DNA from: Chitinasiproducens palmae
GTDB lineage: Bacteria; Pseudomonadota; Gammaproteobacteria; Burkholderiales; Burkholderiaceae
Direction: 5' to 3'
Length of the DNA stretch: 64,000 nt
Assembly (NCBI RefSeq): GCF_900095735.1
Contig: NZ_FNLO01000015.1
Location: forward strand, 82,219-146,218
Within the stretch, counting starts at the first letter, position 1; each line of letters opens with the position of its first letter. Made by a program: the position numbers and the translations under genes. Below, one piece after another: positions 8,698 through 17,902 of this stretch. Under the pieces are notes generated by a model, which had not been told where the DNA came from, made no database searches, and saw only the letters and a list, made by a program, of their open reading frames with translations.

Positions 8698-9246
8698 GTC
8701 GGCGCGCCAGCCCACCTGTTCCCTCTCAGTGAAAACCCTTGCTCCTCCTTCGAAAAAGGATTGTTCTGAAACTTAATATCCTTATTTTTCAGCACGTTAA
8801 TAAATATTCGAGCCGGCTACAAGTGCCACGCCGGCGATTGTCGACGGTCCATAGAGACGCCTCTCCAAACGACCGTTTGATTCATGCGCTCGAAAAGCAA
8901 CGTGTGGCGGCGGTCACGTTACATAAAGTTCGGTTTCAACGTAACATCCAGTAACACGGCTCCATAAACCAATCAGATATTGCTTACTTAAATCAAGTTC
9001 CGCGTGGAATGCGCGATCCCAATCGAAGCGATACTAAATGGCCGCATCGGTTTGAGATTAATCGAAACCGTGCGCGCATTGCGTCCGAATCGCGGCGACG
9101 ACAGGAATGCGTCGGAAAGCAAACGGCGATGCCCGGATCGGCTCAAGTGGTCGGCAGCGGTGCGATGTCAGAGCTCACGATGCCGAAACCGTGCATCGGC
9201 GATCGCGGAGTGGAATTGGCAGGCAGCGGCCGGCAGCACGCTGCTA

Positions 9247-9295
9247 TCGGTAAACGGCAAGCGGTAAGCGGTAAGCGGTAAGCGGTAAGTGGTAA
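9247..9295. repeat. 7-bp tandem repeat (GCGGTAA), seven units
   Basis: Four perfect copies of GCGGTAA (9261-9288) flanked by degenerate copies on both sides. It is intergenic, between the flp leader and the receiver gene. The unit length is not a multiple of three. Confidence 0.85.
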
Positions 9296-9415
9296 CGGGG
9301 ACCGGCTTCGAGCTGTCGGGCAAGCGCGGAGGCAAGCGTGTTGGTCGATCGGCACAACAGGACGGCTCGGTAGCACGTCAAGTGGTACGCGTAGGAGCAC
9401 GCGAGGGAGCACGAC

Positions 9416-9631
9416 ATGGCGCGAACACTGTCTCGAAACGGAACGCGGCGCGTGCCTGGCGCGAAGGGGTGCGCAGCGCCGGCCGCGACCATGGTCTGGG
9501 GCGAGCGAACGATACGAATCACGATGGGCGCCGCCATGATCTTGGCACTGCTCATCGCAATGGCAGTCGTACTTGCGCTGGCACCGATGTGGGCAGCCGC
9601 TGTCGCCACCGCGCCCCGTCCCAGGATGTGA
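9416..9631 (+). CDS. Possible small membrane protein, unrecognised
   Basis: A 71-residue frame with a purine-rich site GAGGGAG about 8 bp before its ATG. Residues ~38-66 form one strongly hydrophobic stretch (ILALLIAMAVVLALAPMW). I recognise no family. The opposite strand is also open here, and composition alone does not prove expression, so this is a weak call. No partner genes are nearby; the next gene is the receiver protein on the other strand. Confidence 0.25.
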   Translation: MARTLSRNGTRRVPGAKGCAAPAATMVWGERTIRITMGAAMILALLIAMAVVLALAPMWAAAVATAPRPRM

Positions 9632-9838
9632 CGAGAGCGTTCGGGCAAGAAGGGGGGCGCTATGCCGCAGCCATGTCGCTCCGGCTCAACCGAAGCGCAA
9701 GGCAGTGGGCGACGCCGCCCAGGCGCCACGGCACGGTTGGTAGCCGCGCGGCGTTCGAGATGTCCCGGTCGAGCGGGTCAAACCAGGCATGACTGGTTCC
9801 TGCCGCCCTGCCGCCCCGCCGCCCTCACGAACGGCGGA

Positions 9839-10249
9839 TCAGCCGGCGCGACGCTTGCGGAGACCGTGCGACAGCAAGCCGAGCAGGTCTTCCGGCCGCA
9901 CCGGCTTCTCGACGAAGTGGTCGAAGCCCTCCGCCATGCTGCGCAAGCGCGCGACATCGCTGACTGCGCCGGTCAACGCAATCGCTACCGAAGGCATCAA
10001 GCCGTTGCGCAATTCGTGATCGCGCAAGCGCTGGACGAAGTAATAGCCGTCCATGCCCGGCAAACCGATGTCGCATATCACGGCGTCTGGGGACGCCGAC
10101 TCGGCCAGCAGAATGCCGTCCTCCGCATCGCTGGCGAACAAAGGCTGCATGCCAGCCGTTTCGAACACGGCGCCCAGCGCATCGCGTGTCGAATCGTCAT
10201 CTTCGACGATCAATAGGGTTACATCTTGTAAATTCGGATAAGAATCCAT
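9839..10249 (-). CDS. Stand-alone response-regulator receiver protein
   Basis: 136 residues forming a single CheY-like receiver domain. The acidic pair is at residues 16-18 (VEDDD), the phospho-acceptor is Asp60 in CDIGLPGMDG, the switch Thr is in ALTG and the conserved Lys is in FVEKPV. There is no output domain, so it must act by protein interaction or within a phosphorelay. No histidine kinase gene is adjacent. It lies just upstream of the tad locus leader on the same strand; a link to pilus control is only a possibility. Confidence 0.9.
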   Translation of the reverse strand: MDSYPNLQDVTLLIVEDDDSTRDALGAVFETAGMQPLFASDAEDGILLAESASPDAVICDIGLPGMDGYYFVQRLRDHELRNGLMPSVAIALTGAVSDVARLRSMAEGFDHFVEKPVRPEDLLGLLSHGLRKRRAG

Positions 10250-10431
10250 TAAACCTTTTCGGATGCGTCAATCGGGCGATCGGCATCCGCGCTCCAATCT
10301 CGATTCTGTGTGGTTGGCTGACCGCTATTGTCGCATCGCGGCGGATCCGGCGTCGTCTCAGGGAAGGCGAGCATAGGGCTGTCCCCAGGCAGGCGGCGCG
10401 TCATTAATCCGCAAAAGGCCTGCCAAGTCGT

Positions 10432-11331
10432 TCACCGGCCCCGGGCTCGGAGGTCGAGATGGATCGCGGACGCTGCAATCGCCGCGCCGCCGAACGCTAC
10501 CGTGATCTGGTTCAGGCCCTGCGCGACATCGCCCGCTGCGTACAGGCCGGGGATGCCGGTGCGGTGATGCGGATCGATCTCGAGGTAGCCGGCGGCGTCC
10601 GCCGTCGCACCGAGCGCGGTGGCGAGGCCTGAGTGAACGCGCATGCCAAGCGCGCAGTACAGGGAATCGCATCGGAATTCACCACCCGCATGCGGCACGA
10701 TGACCTCCGCGCCCTCGGCCCGGATGGCTTGCGTCACGGTATCGAAACACGGCGTCCCCGTTTCGCGCAGGCTGCGCCGGGCCGCCTCGCTGATGCGATG
10801 CCCGTGTACCAGCAAAACGGTCAGCGATGCGGTGAATTGACGCAAGTACGACACTTCGCCCAGACCTGCGTCGTCCGCCACGATCACGCCAACGCGCTGG
10901 TCGATGACCTCGTAGCCATCGCAGACCGGACAGTACCGCAGGTGCCCGCTTCGCCGCGCCTCGGCAAGATGGGGCATCTCTGGCTCGATATCCGCGGCGC
11001 CGGTCGCCAGCAGGACCGCAGGCACCGCAAGCGCACCGCCCGACCAGCGCACCTCGACATCGCCGTCCTCGCGTGTGTCGAGCCGCTCAACGGCGGCGTG
11101 GACTGTCTCGACCGCGTAACGCCCGAGCTGCTCGCGCAGCGTGCCTAGCAATCGCGTGCCGGGCATGCCCTCGAGCGCGCCGGGGTAGTTGTGAGACACC
11201 GGAATCATCGCCGCGCGCGGGCGGCCGCCGTCGAACAGGATCACACGTCGCCGAAGCCGTGCAAGGTCGAGCGCGCCGATCAGACCGGCGGGGCCGCCGC
11301 CGATCACGGCGACGTCGAATCGTTGTTCCAT
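10432..11331 (-). CDS. NAD(P)/FAD-dependent oxidoreductase, thioredoxin-reductase-like
   Basis: 299 residues. The FAD-binding GGGPAG motif is at residues 11-16, a CxxC pair sits in CPVCDG (Cys134 and Cys137), the position used by thioredoxin reductases, and the C-terminal FAD motif is GIPGLYAAGDVAQ. The NADPH-binding region around residues 145-170 is degenerate (VGVIVADDAGLGE, without a clear GxGxxA), so the electron donor is uncertain. It resembles the short thioredoxin-reductase-like flavoproteins often found alone in proteobacteria. It is transcribed away from the SDR gene at 11655. Confidence 0.85.
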   Translation of the reverse strand: MEQRFDVAVIGGGPAGLIGALDLARLRRRVILFDGGRPRAAMIPVSHNYPGALEGMPGTRLLGTLREQLGRYAVETVHAAVERLDTREDGDVEVRWSGGALAVPAVLLATGAADIEPEMPHLAEARRSGHLRYCPVCDGYEVIDQRVGVIVADDAGLGEVSYLRQFTASLTVLLVHGHRISEAARRSLRETGTPCFDTVTQAIRAEGAEVIVPHAGGEFRCDSLYCALGMRVHSGLATALGATADAAGYLEIDPHHRTGIPGLYAAGDVAQGLNQITVAFGGAAIAASAIHLDLRARGR

Positions 11332-11654
11332 CGTCGTGCTTCCCCGCTGTCTGAGATGGGCTTGGCAACGCCTGTTCGGCGAGAAGACCTGGCGTCATCG
11401 CGAAGTGCGAAGTGCGAAGTGCGAAGTGCGTAGTGCGTAGTGCGTAATCCGACGTGCGAACAGGGCCGTCGCGTTTTTTGCACTGCCCGATCGTGCAAGG
11501 GCCGTTCCCGCGACGGCACGGCGCTTGCGGCAGGTGCTTGGCGCGGGCCAGGCGAACGCGACGACCGCGGCGCCGACGGACTTGCATCGACACACGCGCA
11601 TTGCCCCGCGTGGCAGGCGGGGACGCGCACCGACATCACACAGGAGCACATCGA
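11332..11654. other. Divergent intergenic region with a heptamer repeat
   Basis: 323 bp between two divergent oxidoreductase genes. It contains a 7-bp tandem repeat (11401-11449) and no gene I can support. Promoters for both flanking genes should lie here, but no clear -35/-10 pair was found. Confidence 0.6.
11401..11449. repeat. 7-bp tandem repeat (CGAAGTG / CGTAGTG), seven units
   Basis: Four perfect CGAAGTG units, two CGTAGTG units and one degenerate unit follow each other without a break. It lies in the divergent promoter region between the flavoprotein and the SDR gene, so a change in copy number would alter promoter spacing. Confidence 0.9.
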
Positions 11655-12419
11655 ATGAACCGTTTTGACAACAAGGTCATCATCGTCACCGGCGCTGGAT
11701 CGGGTATCGGCGAGGCCAGCGCGCGGCGGTTCTCGGCGGAAGGCGCCGCAGTCGTGCTCGTCGGACGAACCCGCGACAAGCTGGAGCGGGTGGCGGCAGA
11801 CCTGCCGTCCGAGCGCACATTGGTGCACGACGCCGACGTATCGCAACTGGCGCAGGTCGAGACGATGATCGCGGCCACGGTGAGCCGGTTCGGACACGTC
11901 GATGTGCTGGTCAACAATGCTGGCGTGGCGCCGACGGGCCGCATCGACGAAGCCAGTGTCGAGGACTGGCGCAGCGTGATGTCGTCCGACCTGGACGGCG
12001 TGTTCTACTGCACCCGCGCGGCGATCCGACACCTGATCGCGAGCCGGGGGAACATCATCAATGTGTCCTCGGTGTCCGGCCTGGGCGGCGATTGGGGCAT
12101 GAGTTTCTACAATGCAGCGAAGGGTGCCGTCACCAACTTCACGCGTTCGCTCGCGATGGATCACGGCCGGGACGGCGTGCGCGTCAATGCGGTCTGCCCC
12201 AGCCTCACGATCACCGATCTGACGCAGGACATGCTGGACGACAAGGCCTTGATGGCGCGTTTCGAGGAACGCATCCCACTGGGACGCGCGGCCCAGCCCG
12301 ACGACATCGCCTCGGTCATCGCATTTCTCGCCAGCGACGACGCGCGTTTCGTGACCGGCGTGAACCTGCCCGTCGACGGCGGCCTCACCGCCTCGAACGG
12401 CCAGCCGAAACAGGCCTGA
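11655..12419 (+). CDS. SDR family oxidoreductase
   Basis: 254 residues of a classical short-chain dehydrogenase/reductase. The cofactor motif TGAGSGIG is near residues 12-19, NNAG is near residue 90, and the catalytic Ser/Tyr/Lys are in NVSSVSG and YNAAKG. Arg at the end of strand 2 (VGRTRDK) suggests NADP preference, an inference only. The C-terminus ends with the usual FVTGVNLPVDGG segment. A purine-rich site CAGGAG precedes the ATG. It converges on the aldehyde dehydrogenase gene. Confidence 0.92.
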   Translation: MNRFDNKVIIVTGAGSGIGEASARRFSAEGAAVVLVGRTRDKLERVAADLPSERTLVHDADVSQLAQVETMIAATVSRFGHVDVLVNNAGVAPTGRIDEASVEDWRSVMSSDLDGVFYCTRAAIRHLIASRGNIINVSSVSGLGGDWGMSFYNAAKGAVTNFTRSLAMDHGRDGVRVNAVCPSLTITDLTQDMLDDKALMARFEERIPLGRAAQPDDIASVIAFLASDDARFVTGVNLPVDGGLTASNGQPKQA

Positions 12420-12514
12420 TGGCACGGGCCGGAACGAGAGCGGAACAGCCGTGACGCGGCAGGCAAGCATGCCGGCCCACCGTGCAGGCGCGGCGCCTCA
12501 TGCCGAGACGCGGC

Positions 12515-13957
12515 TCAATGGGCAGGCGCGTACTCGGCCGTTTCGGACAGTTTGTCGAGCGGCGGCACGGCGCCCTCGTTGGCCAGCAACGCACGCTTGC
12601 GCACGTAACGCATGATGCTCGTCGCTCCGTAGCGCGATCCGCCCATGCCCGACTGCTTGAACGCGGTCTTCTCGCCGTCGAACATCATCACGCGCGGCAG
12701 CTCGGTGTCGTTGATGCTGACACCGCCCGCCTCCATGCGCGTCGCGAAATCACCGGCGGTGTGCGTGTCGGGACCGAACACCGCGCCGCTCAGCCCGAAG
12801 ATGCTGTCGTTCATCAGCCGTTCGGCCTCGTCGTCATCGGTGAAGCGCATCACCGGTACCACCGGGCCGAACGTCTCCTCGGTCATCAACGTCATCGAGT
12901 GATCCACCTCCGTCACGATGGTGGGATCGACCCACACCGCGCCGTCACGCACTTCGCTGTTGCCGCCCAGCACGATCTTCGCGCCCTTGGCGACCGCGTC
13001 GTCGAGTTGCGCGTCGATGATCGCGCCCTGTCGGTCGAAGATCATCGGGCCGTAATGGCCACCGTCACCCGCGGCAACGCTGCGACGCAGGGTCGAGGCC
13101 TGCGACACCAGTTCGGCCACCAACGCGTCGTAGAGCGAGGCATGCGCGTACACGCGTTCTATCGCGTAACAGACCTGCCCGGAGTTGTAGAGCGCGCTGC
13201 GGAGAATGCTGGTTGCGGCGCGCGCCACATCCGAACCGGCAAGCACCACCGCGGCGTCCTTGCCGCCCAGTTCGAGAAACGCCGGAATGAAGGCCTGTGC
13301 CGCCGCCACCGCGATCTTCCGTCCAGTCGGCACGCTGCCGGTGAAGACCACCGCGTCCGACGCCGCCACCACGGCCTGTCCGGTTTCCGCGCCACCCTGC
13401 ACGAGGTTGACGATGCCGGCCAATTCCGGCACGGCAGCCAACGAGCGCCGCAGCGGCTCGACGAAACGCGGCGTGACTTCGCTCGGCTTGATCACCACCG
13501 CGGCGCCGGCTACCAGCGCTGGGATCGCGTCGATGAACGACAGCACCAGCGGGAAATTCCAGGGGCTGATGACGCCGACGACGCCGTACGGGACGTACGT
13601 CACCTTGAAGACAACATCCGGATGATCCGGCAGCTTGCGGAAAGGCGTCGCCAGTACGTCCGGGGCCGCCGCGCAGAAGCCATGCAGGAAATGCACGATC
13701 GCGCCGAGTTCCTCGTGCGAGATGCGCTGGCGTCCGGTGTCGACGCTCAACGCGTCGACGATGTCCGCGCCGTGCTTTTCCAACTGATCGGCCCATGCCA
13801 GCAAGGCGCGGTTGCGGTGCTCGATGCCGCCAGCGGCCCATGTCCGCTGCGCGCGCCGCGCCGCGCCGACCACTTCACGCACCTGTTCCGCGCTGGCTGC
13901 CTCGAAACGATAATCCTGCTCCCCGGTCCGCGGGTTTCGTACTGCCATCGACGTCAT
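12515..13957 (-). CDS. Aldehyde dehydrogenase family protein
   Basis: 480 residues. The NAD-binding domain includes SPWNFPLVLS near residue 138, the general-base Glu is in FLELGGK near residue 230 and the nucleophile Cys is in SGQVCYAIERV near residue 264. The C-terminal FGLSGAVFG segment is typical. Start MTSMAVRNP at 13957 with GAGGCG upstream; an alternative ATG lies at 13948. Position between an SDR, an AraC regulator and UbiD/UbiX suggests oxidation of an aromatic or aliphatic aldehyde in a catabolic route. The substrate cannot be read from the sequence. Confidence 0.93.
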   Translation of the reverse strand: MTSMAVRNPRTGEQDYRFEAASAEQVREVVGAARRAQRTWAAGGIEHRNRALLAWADQLEKHGADIVDALSVDTGRQRISHEELGAIVHFLHGFCAAAPDVLATPFRKLPDHPDVVFKVTYVPYGVVGVISPWNFPLVLSFIDAIPALVAGAAVVIKPSEVTPRFVEPLRRSLAAVPELAGIVNLVQGGAETGQAVVAASDAVVFTGSVPTGRKIAVAAAQAFIPAFLELGGKDAAVVLAGSDVARAATSILRSALYNSGQVCYAIERVYAHASLYDALVAELVSQASTLRRSVAAGDGGHYGPMIFDRQGAIIDAQLDDAVAKGAKIVLGGNSEVRDGAVWVDPTIVTEVDHSMTLMTEETFGPVVPVMRFTDDDEAERLMNDSIFGLSGAVFGPDTHTAGDFATRMEAGGVSINDTELPRVMMFDGEKTAFKQSGMGGSRYGATSIMRYVRKRALLANEGAVPPLDKLSETAEYAPAH

Positions 13958-14126
13958 TGTTCGCCTCGTCCGTTCCACAAACACATGGCCGGCTGCGCGT
14001 CGTGCGCGGCGGGGCCATCGGTGAGGCGATGCTATCAGCGCCGTTTTTCGCAAAACAGCGGACGTCGTGCGATCCAGCCGAAATCCTAAATCAAAGAGCG
14101 CATTGCAATACGCTCGACGGCACTGG

Positions 14127-15224
14127 CTACGGCAGCGTGCGCGTCGTCGCGGCCGGCGACGTCGCGACGGTGGCCGCCGCACCCGCGATCGGGCTGGCAA
14201 GCCGGCGCGCATCCTTTGGCGAGAAACCGAAATAATCCCGAAACGATGCGGTAAAGCTCGTCTGGTGCTGGTAGCCGACGGCCAGCGCCACCTGCCCGAC
14301 CGGCAGGCGTTCATCGACCAGCAGTTTCAGCGCGTGGTTCATTCTGCAGCGCTGCCCGTATTCGAAGATGGTCATGCCGAACAGGAATTTGAAGCCGCGC
14401 TTCAACTTGGAAGCATTGGTCCCGACGGCGCGCGCCAAAGCCGGAATCGTCGGCGTCTGCTGCAGATCGGCGACGATCAGTTCGCGCGCCTTCTCGATCA
14501 GGCGCAAGTCTCGCGAAGACAGCGTCTCGCCCGGCTTGTCGGCAGCCCGGTGCGCAAGCCACATCTCGATGCTGACGCACAGTAGTTCGACGCATTTTCC
14601 CTCGACGTAGAACAATTCGCGCGCGCCCTGAAAGCGGCTGGACAGCAGCTGATCGACAACGTGCAATGCATCCACGCTCAGCGGCATCTGCCGGTGAAAG
14701 ATCTGGTCGCCCCCGACCTCGGCCAGTTCGTCCCGCAAACCGGCCGTCTCGTCGCCCATGGTGCGGAGCATGCGATTGATGTAGCGCTGGGTGACATAGA
14801 AACTCACCGACCGCCACGGGCCCGGTCCGCACGTCACCTGGTAGCGGACATCACTGCCCTGCTGGCAGACGAGCAAGGCCGGCGAGCCGACATGCATGTG
14901 GCCCGTGTCCGAAAAGTCGACGCTGGCCGGCCCGGCCACGGCAAAGTGGAACTCGACGAAGCTTTCCGGCAGGACGTTTTCACAGCGGCTGCGCGCGTAG
15001 TTGCAGTCGGAGACCACGACGAAAATGTCGTCGCGAATGCTGACCATCTTCCAACTGCCTTCCTCCGCATCGCCGGGTACCGGCACCACCGCGCCGTAGA
15101 GCCCGAAGTCCGCCGCGCTGACGCAATCGGGCCGTGTGCGAAGCTGGTGGAACGCTTCGCTCATGCGGGCGAAGGGGCCGGCGAGCGCGGTACGGAAAAG
15201 GCCGGTCGAAACAGCTTGCGCCAT
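14127..15224 (-). CDS. AraC family transcriptional regulator
   Basis: 365 residues. An N-terminal sensor domain of the type found in catabolic AraC/XylS proteins spans about residues 1-230, and the C-terminal double HTH lies at residues ~255-350 (IPALARAVGTNASKLKRGF, then VGQVALAVGYQHQTSFTASF). It lies upstream of and co-directional with the aldehyde dehydrogenase and divergent from ubiD, so it is a good candidate regulator of both. The C-terminal tail after the HTH is Ala/Thr-rich and probably disordered. Confidence 0.92.
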   Translation of the reverse strand: MAQAVSTGLFRTALAGPFARMSEAFHQLRTRPDCVSAADFGLYGAVVPVPGDAEEGSWKMVSIRDDIFVVVSDCNYARSRCENVLPESFVEFHFAVAGPASVDFSDTGHMHVGSPALLVCQQGSDVRYQVTCGPGPWRSVSFYVTQRYINRMLRTMGDETAGLRDELAEVGGDQIFHRQMPLSVDALHVVDQLLSSRFQGARELFYVEGKCVELLCVSIEMWLAHRAADKPGETLSSRDLRLIEKARELIVADLQQTPTIPALARAVGTNASKLKRGFKFLFGMTIFEYGQRCRMNHALKLLVDERLPVGQVALAVGYQHQTSFTASFRDYFGFSPKDARRLASPIAGAAATVATSPAATTRTLP

Positions 15225-15519
15225 GACGGATCACCTCATCGGCTGGAGTGGCTGCACTGGATGCCGCGGCGTGCCGCGACCCGGGGCCGGCGTTCGCCCG
15301 CACGGCACTGCGCCCGATTATAGGTGCCGAGCGGGCCGCGCCATTATTCGGAGCCACCCGAAAAAAGAAACCCGCTTCCCTATCTTCTGGGCGGCTTTGC
15401 GAGGACGGCGGGCGGCGGGCGGCGGTATATCTGACGGCACTGCATGCCCTTCGTCGACGACGCCGGCGGGCCTCGCGGTTCGCTGTGCGACCGCGCCACC
15501 GGCGTCCTGGAATCCTGTA
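15225..15519. promoter_or_regulatory. Divergent promoter region between araC-type gene and ubiD
   Basis: 295 bp without a gene. A TATAAT-like hexamer on the minus strand near 15317-15322 is placed to serve the AraC gene, but no good -35 partner was seen. The UbiD start follows a weak ribosome site. Operators for the AraC protein would be expected here as direct repeats; none was obvious by eye. Confidence 0.35.
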
Positions 15520-16863
15520 ATGAGACACTACCTGAACCGGCTGCGCGCCCGCGGCGAACTGATCACCGTCACCCGCGAGGTTGCGGCGCAGCACGAAGCC
15601 GCAGCGGTCGCGCGCCGCCTGCAGCGCGAGACACGCAAACCCGTCCTGTTCGAGAACGTGCGCGGCTACGACATGCCGGTGCTGCTCAACGTGTACAGCG
15701 ATCACCAGCGCCTGCGCGAGATCATCCGCTGCGGCGTCGACGAGACGTTCTGCGCGCGGTTGGACCGCGAGATCGGCATTGCCGCCACGCTGGAGCAAGC
15801 CACCGAGCGCGTCGAGACCCCGGCGGACTGGGTGAGCGGCGCGCTGTCCGATCTGCCGATCCTGACGTATCACGAACGCGACGGCGCACCGTACATCACG
15901 TCCGGCATCTTCGTCGCGCGCGATCCGGACAGCGGCGTGCCGAACCTGTCGTTTCACCGCTCGATGGTGATCTCCGACACGGAACTGCGCATCCGGCTGG
16001 GCAGCAGCCACGACCTCGCACGCTACCAGCAACGCGCGGAAGCACGCGGCGAAGCGCTGGAGGCGGCGATCCTGATCGGCGCGGCGCCCGAACTCTTCAT
16101 GGCGGCGTGCGTTTCCCTGCCGCCCGAGGGCGACGAGATCGCGCTGGCCGCCGCCATGCGCGGCGGTCCGATCGCGATGCGACGCGCCCACACGATCGAT
16201 CTCGACATTCCCGCCAGCGCCGAGATCGTCATCGAGGGACGGATCGCGCCGAACGTGCGGCGTCCCGAGGGACCGTTCGGGGAGTTCATGGGCTACTACG
16301 TCGAGGTCGGCGACAACCACGTTTTCGAGATCACTCATGTCGGCTGGCGCGAGGGCGCCGTCTTCCACGGCCTGATCTGCGGCTCGGACGAGGATCTGCG
16401 CCCGCTCGAAGCCGCCACCGCCGCTCGCATCTTCAAGGCGGTGTCGGCGCAGGTGCGCGGCGTTCTGGATGTCTCGTGCCAGCCGACGGTGATGAACACG
16501 ATCATCAAGATCGACAAACAGTACGACGGTCACGCGCAGCATGCACTGCTCGCGGCGCTCGGCTCGCACCTCGATTACAACAAGCTGGTGATGGTGGTCG
16601 ACAAGGACGTGGACATCTACAGCCTCGACGAGGTGATCTGGGCGTTTCTGACGCGTGGACGCGCGGACACCCGGACCATGGTGCTGCACGACGTACCCGG
16701 CTTCTACCGCGACGCACACAAGGATCACTGGGGCCGGCTTGCGATCGATGCCACCATGCCGTGGGGACGCGAACGCGAATTCGAGCGCAAGACCATTCCC
16801 GGCGTGGACACGCTGTCGCTGGCCGACTACGTGCCGGAGCTGCAGCACGGCGGCCTGCGATGA
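15520..16863 (+). CDS. UbiD family decarboxylase
   Basis: 447 residues. The family signature RPEGPFGEFMGYY lies near residues 247-259 and includes the Glu residues of the prenylated-FMN active site, with Arg in the preceding region. UbiD enzymes carry out reversible non-oxidative (de)carboxylation of aromatic or alpha,beta-unsaturated acids using prFMN made by UbiX. The ubiX gene overlaps its stop codon by 4 bp, which argues for a dedicated catabolic pair (vdcC/vdcB-like) rather than the ubiquinone pathway enzyme. The small third subunit VdcD/BsdD was not found nearby. Confidence 0.93.
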   Translation: MRHYLNRLRARGELITVTREVAAQHEAAAVARRLQRETRKPVLFENVRGYDMPVLLNVYSDHQRLREIIRCGVDETFCARLDREIGIAATLEQATERVETPADWVSGALSDLPILTYHERDGAPYITSGIFVARDPDSGVPNLSFHRSMVISDTELRIRLGSSHDLARYQQRAEARGEALEAAILIGAAPELFMAACVSLPPEGDEIALAAAMRGGPIAMRRAHTIDLDIPASAEIVIEGRIAPNVRRPEGPFGEFMGYYVEVGDNHVFEITHVGWREGAVFHGLICGSDEDLRPLEAATAARIFKAVSAQVRGVLDVSCQPTVMNTIIKIDKQYDGHAQHALLAALGSHLDYNKLVMVVDKDVDIYSLDEVIWAFLTRGRADTRTMVLHDVPGFYRDAHKDHWGRLAIDATMPWGREREFERKTIPGVDTLSLADYVPELQHGGLR

Positions 16864-17438
16864 AGCGGATCGTCGTCGCGATCACCGGTGCCACCGGCGC
16901 GATCTATGGTCTGCGCATCCTGGCACTGCTGCGCGAACGGCAGGTCGAAACCCATGCCGTCGTGTCGCGCGCCGGCTGGCTGACGTTGCACGACGAAACC
17001 GGCAACGGACGCGCCGCGCTCGCACGAGCGGCCGACGTGCTGCACGAGCACCAGGCAATCGGCGCATCGATCGCGAGCGGTTCGTTCCGGCACGACGGCA
17101 TGGTGATCGCTCCATGTTCGATGAAGACGCTCGCGGCAATCGCCCACGGCCTGGACGACAACCTGGTCACGCGCGCGGCTGACGTGACGCTGAAGGAACG
17201 CCGGCGGTTGATCCTGCTCGCCCGGGAAACGCCGCTGACGCTGGCCCATCTCGACAACATGACGCGTGTCACGCAAATGGGCGGCGTGGTGATGCCGCCG
17301 CTGCCGGCGTTCTATGCGAAGCCCACCGATATCGCCGCACTGGTCGACTACACGGCGCAGCGCGTGCTCGACCAACTGGGCTGCAGCGACGAAGCCAGCT
17401 ACGCACGCTGGCGTGGCATCGGCGGCGAGCGTGGCTGA
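16860..17438 (+). CDS. UbiX family flavin prenyltransferase
   Basis: 192 residues with the FMN-binding start RIVVAITGATGAIYGLRIL, the conserved SGSFRHDGMVIAPCSMKTLAAIA region and a C-terminal ARETPLTLAHLDNM segment. UbiX prenylates FMN to make the cofactor for UbiD; here the partner gene overlaps by ATGA. The C-terminal ~15 residues are degenerate (GGERG) and the stop lies at the beginning of a region of 13-bp repeats. Confidence 0.94.
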   Translation: MKRIVVAITGATGAIYGLRILALLRERQVETHAVVSRAGWLTLHDETGNGRAALARAADVLHEHQAIGASIASGSFRHDGMVIAPCSMKTLAAIAHGLDDNLVTRAADVTLKERRRLILLARETPLTLAHLDNMTRVTQMGGVVMPPLPAFYAKPTDIAALVDYTAQRVLDQLGCSDEASYARWRGIGGERG

Positions 17439-17902
17439 GCGTCGCGCCGACTGAGCATGCTTACTGAGCGTGCTGATTGAGCGTGCTGACCGAGCGTTGC
17501 GGGTGACGGAGCGCCGGGCTTCGCGGTGACGCTCGCTTGACTCGCCGCGCCAACCCTGCCCCACGCGGCAAAGCCAGCTGCGCACACGCCAAAACACTTT
17601 CATCCCGCATCTACAGCCTGGCACTGCCCAATGCAGACACGCCGCCAGCATGCTTGCGTCGAGTGGAGCGTTCCCGTGGCGCACGTCGAGCCGCCTCGCG
17701 ATGCAACGCAAGATGGCACACGGCTGCACGCAGCGGTATGCCATCCAAGCGCGGCTGTCGACGGTGAGCGGGCGACCGCGCGGCGCGGTGCGCCAACTCG
17801 ACAATGCGTTTCAGTCAGGCCGGAGACCGCGCCCCGCGCACCACTACGTCGGTGCGGCTCGCAGGGCGTCGCGCAGCGCAGCGTTCGTCGCGGCGTCCGC
17901 GC
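17439..17902. other. Convergent intergenic region without a supported gene
   Basis: 464 bp between ubiX (plus) and the ABC permease (minus). It begins with 13-bp repeats resembling the end of ubiX (17453-17491 and a partial unit). Short open frames on both strands here have no start signals or recognisable domains. No clear terminator was seen. Confidence 0.6.
17453..17491. repeat. 13-bp tandem repeat downstream of ubiX
   Basis: Three consecutive 13-bp units based on GAGCGTGCTGATT, with one to four differences among them, plus a partial unit at 17492. The same GAGCGT word occurs at the ubiX stop codon, suggesting the array grew from the gene end. Confidence 0.7.

Larger units (their letters stand above)
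8528..9415. other. Non-coding leader upstream of the flp operon
   Basis: About 0.9 kb with no credible gene. Composition falls well below the window average in GC between roughly 8640 and 9000. It holds an inverted repeat with 7-bp arms AAGCTTC/GAAGCTT at 8671-8697 on the side facing flp, and a 7-bp tandem repeat at 9247-9295. A long AT-rich leader upstream of flp is a plausible place for promoter and silencer-type control, but no sigma-70 or sigma-54 site could be assigned with confidence. Confidence 0.6.

Noticed and set aside
8528..8800. Sigma-54 promoter upstream of flp
   Set aside because: TGGCGC-like words exist but none has a correctly spaced GC at -12.
9662..10216. Plus-strand frame with a G-rich site before its ATG
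   Set aside because: It is antisense to the receiver gene, which has clear domain evidence.
15444..17438. 664-codon plus-strand frame ending as UbiX
   Set aside because: Its first two thirds are a shadow of ubiD; UbiX starts at 16860.
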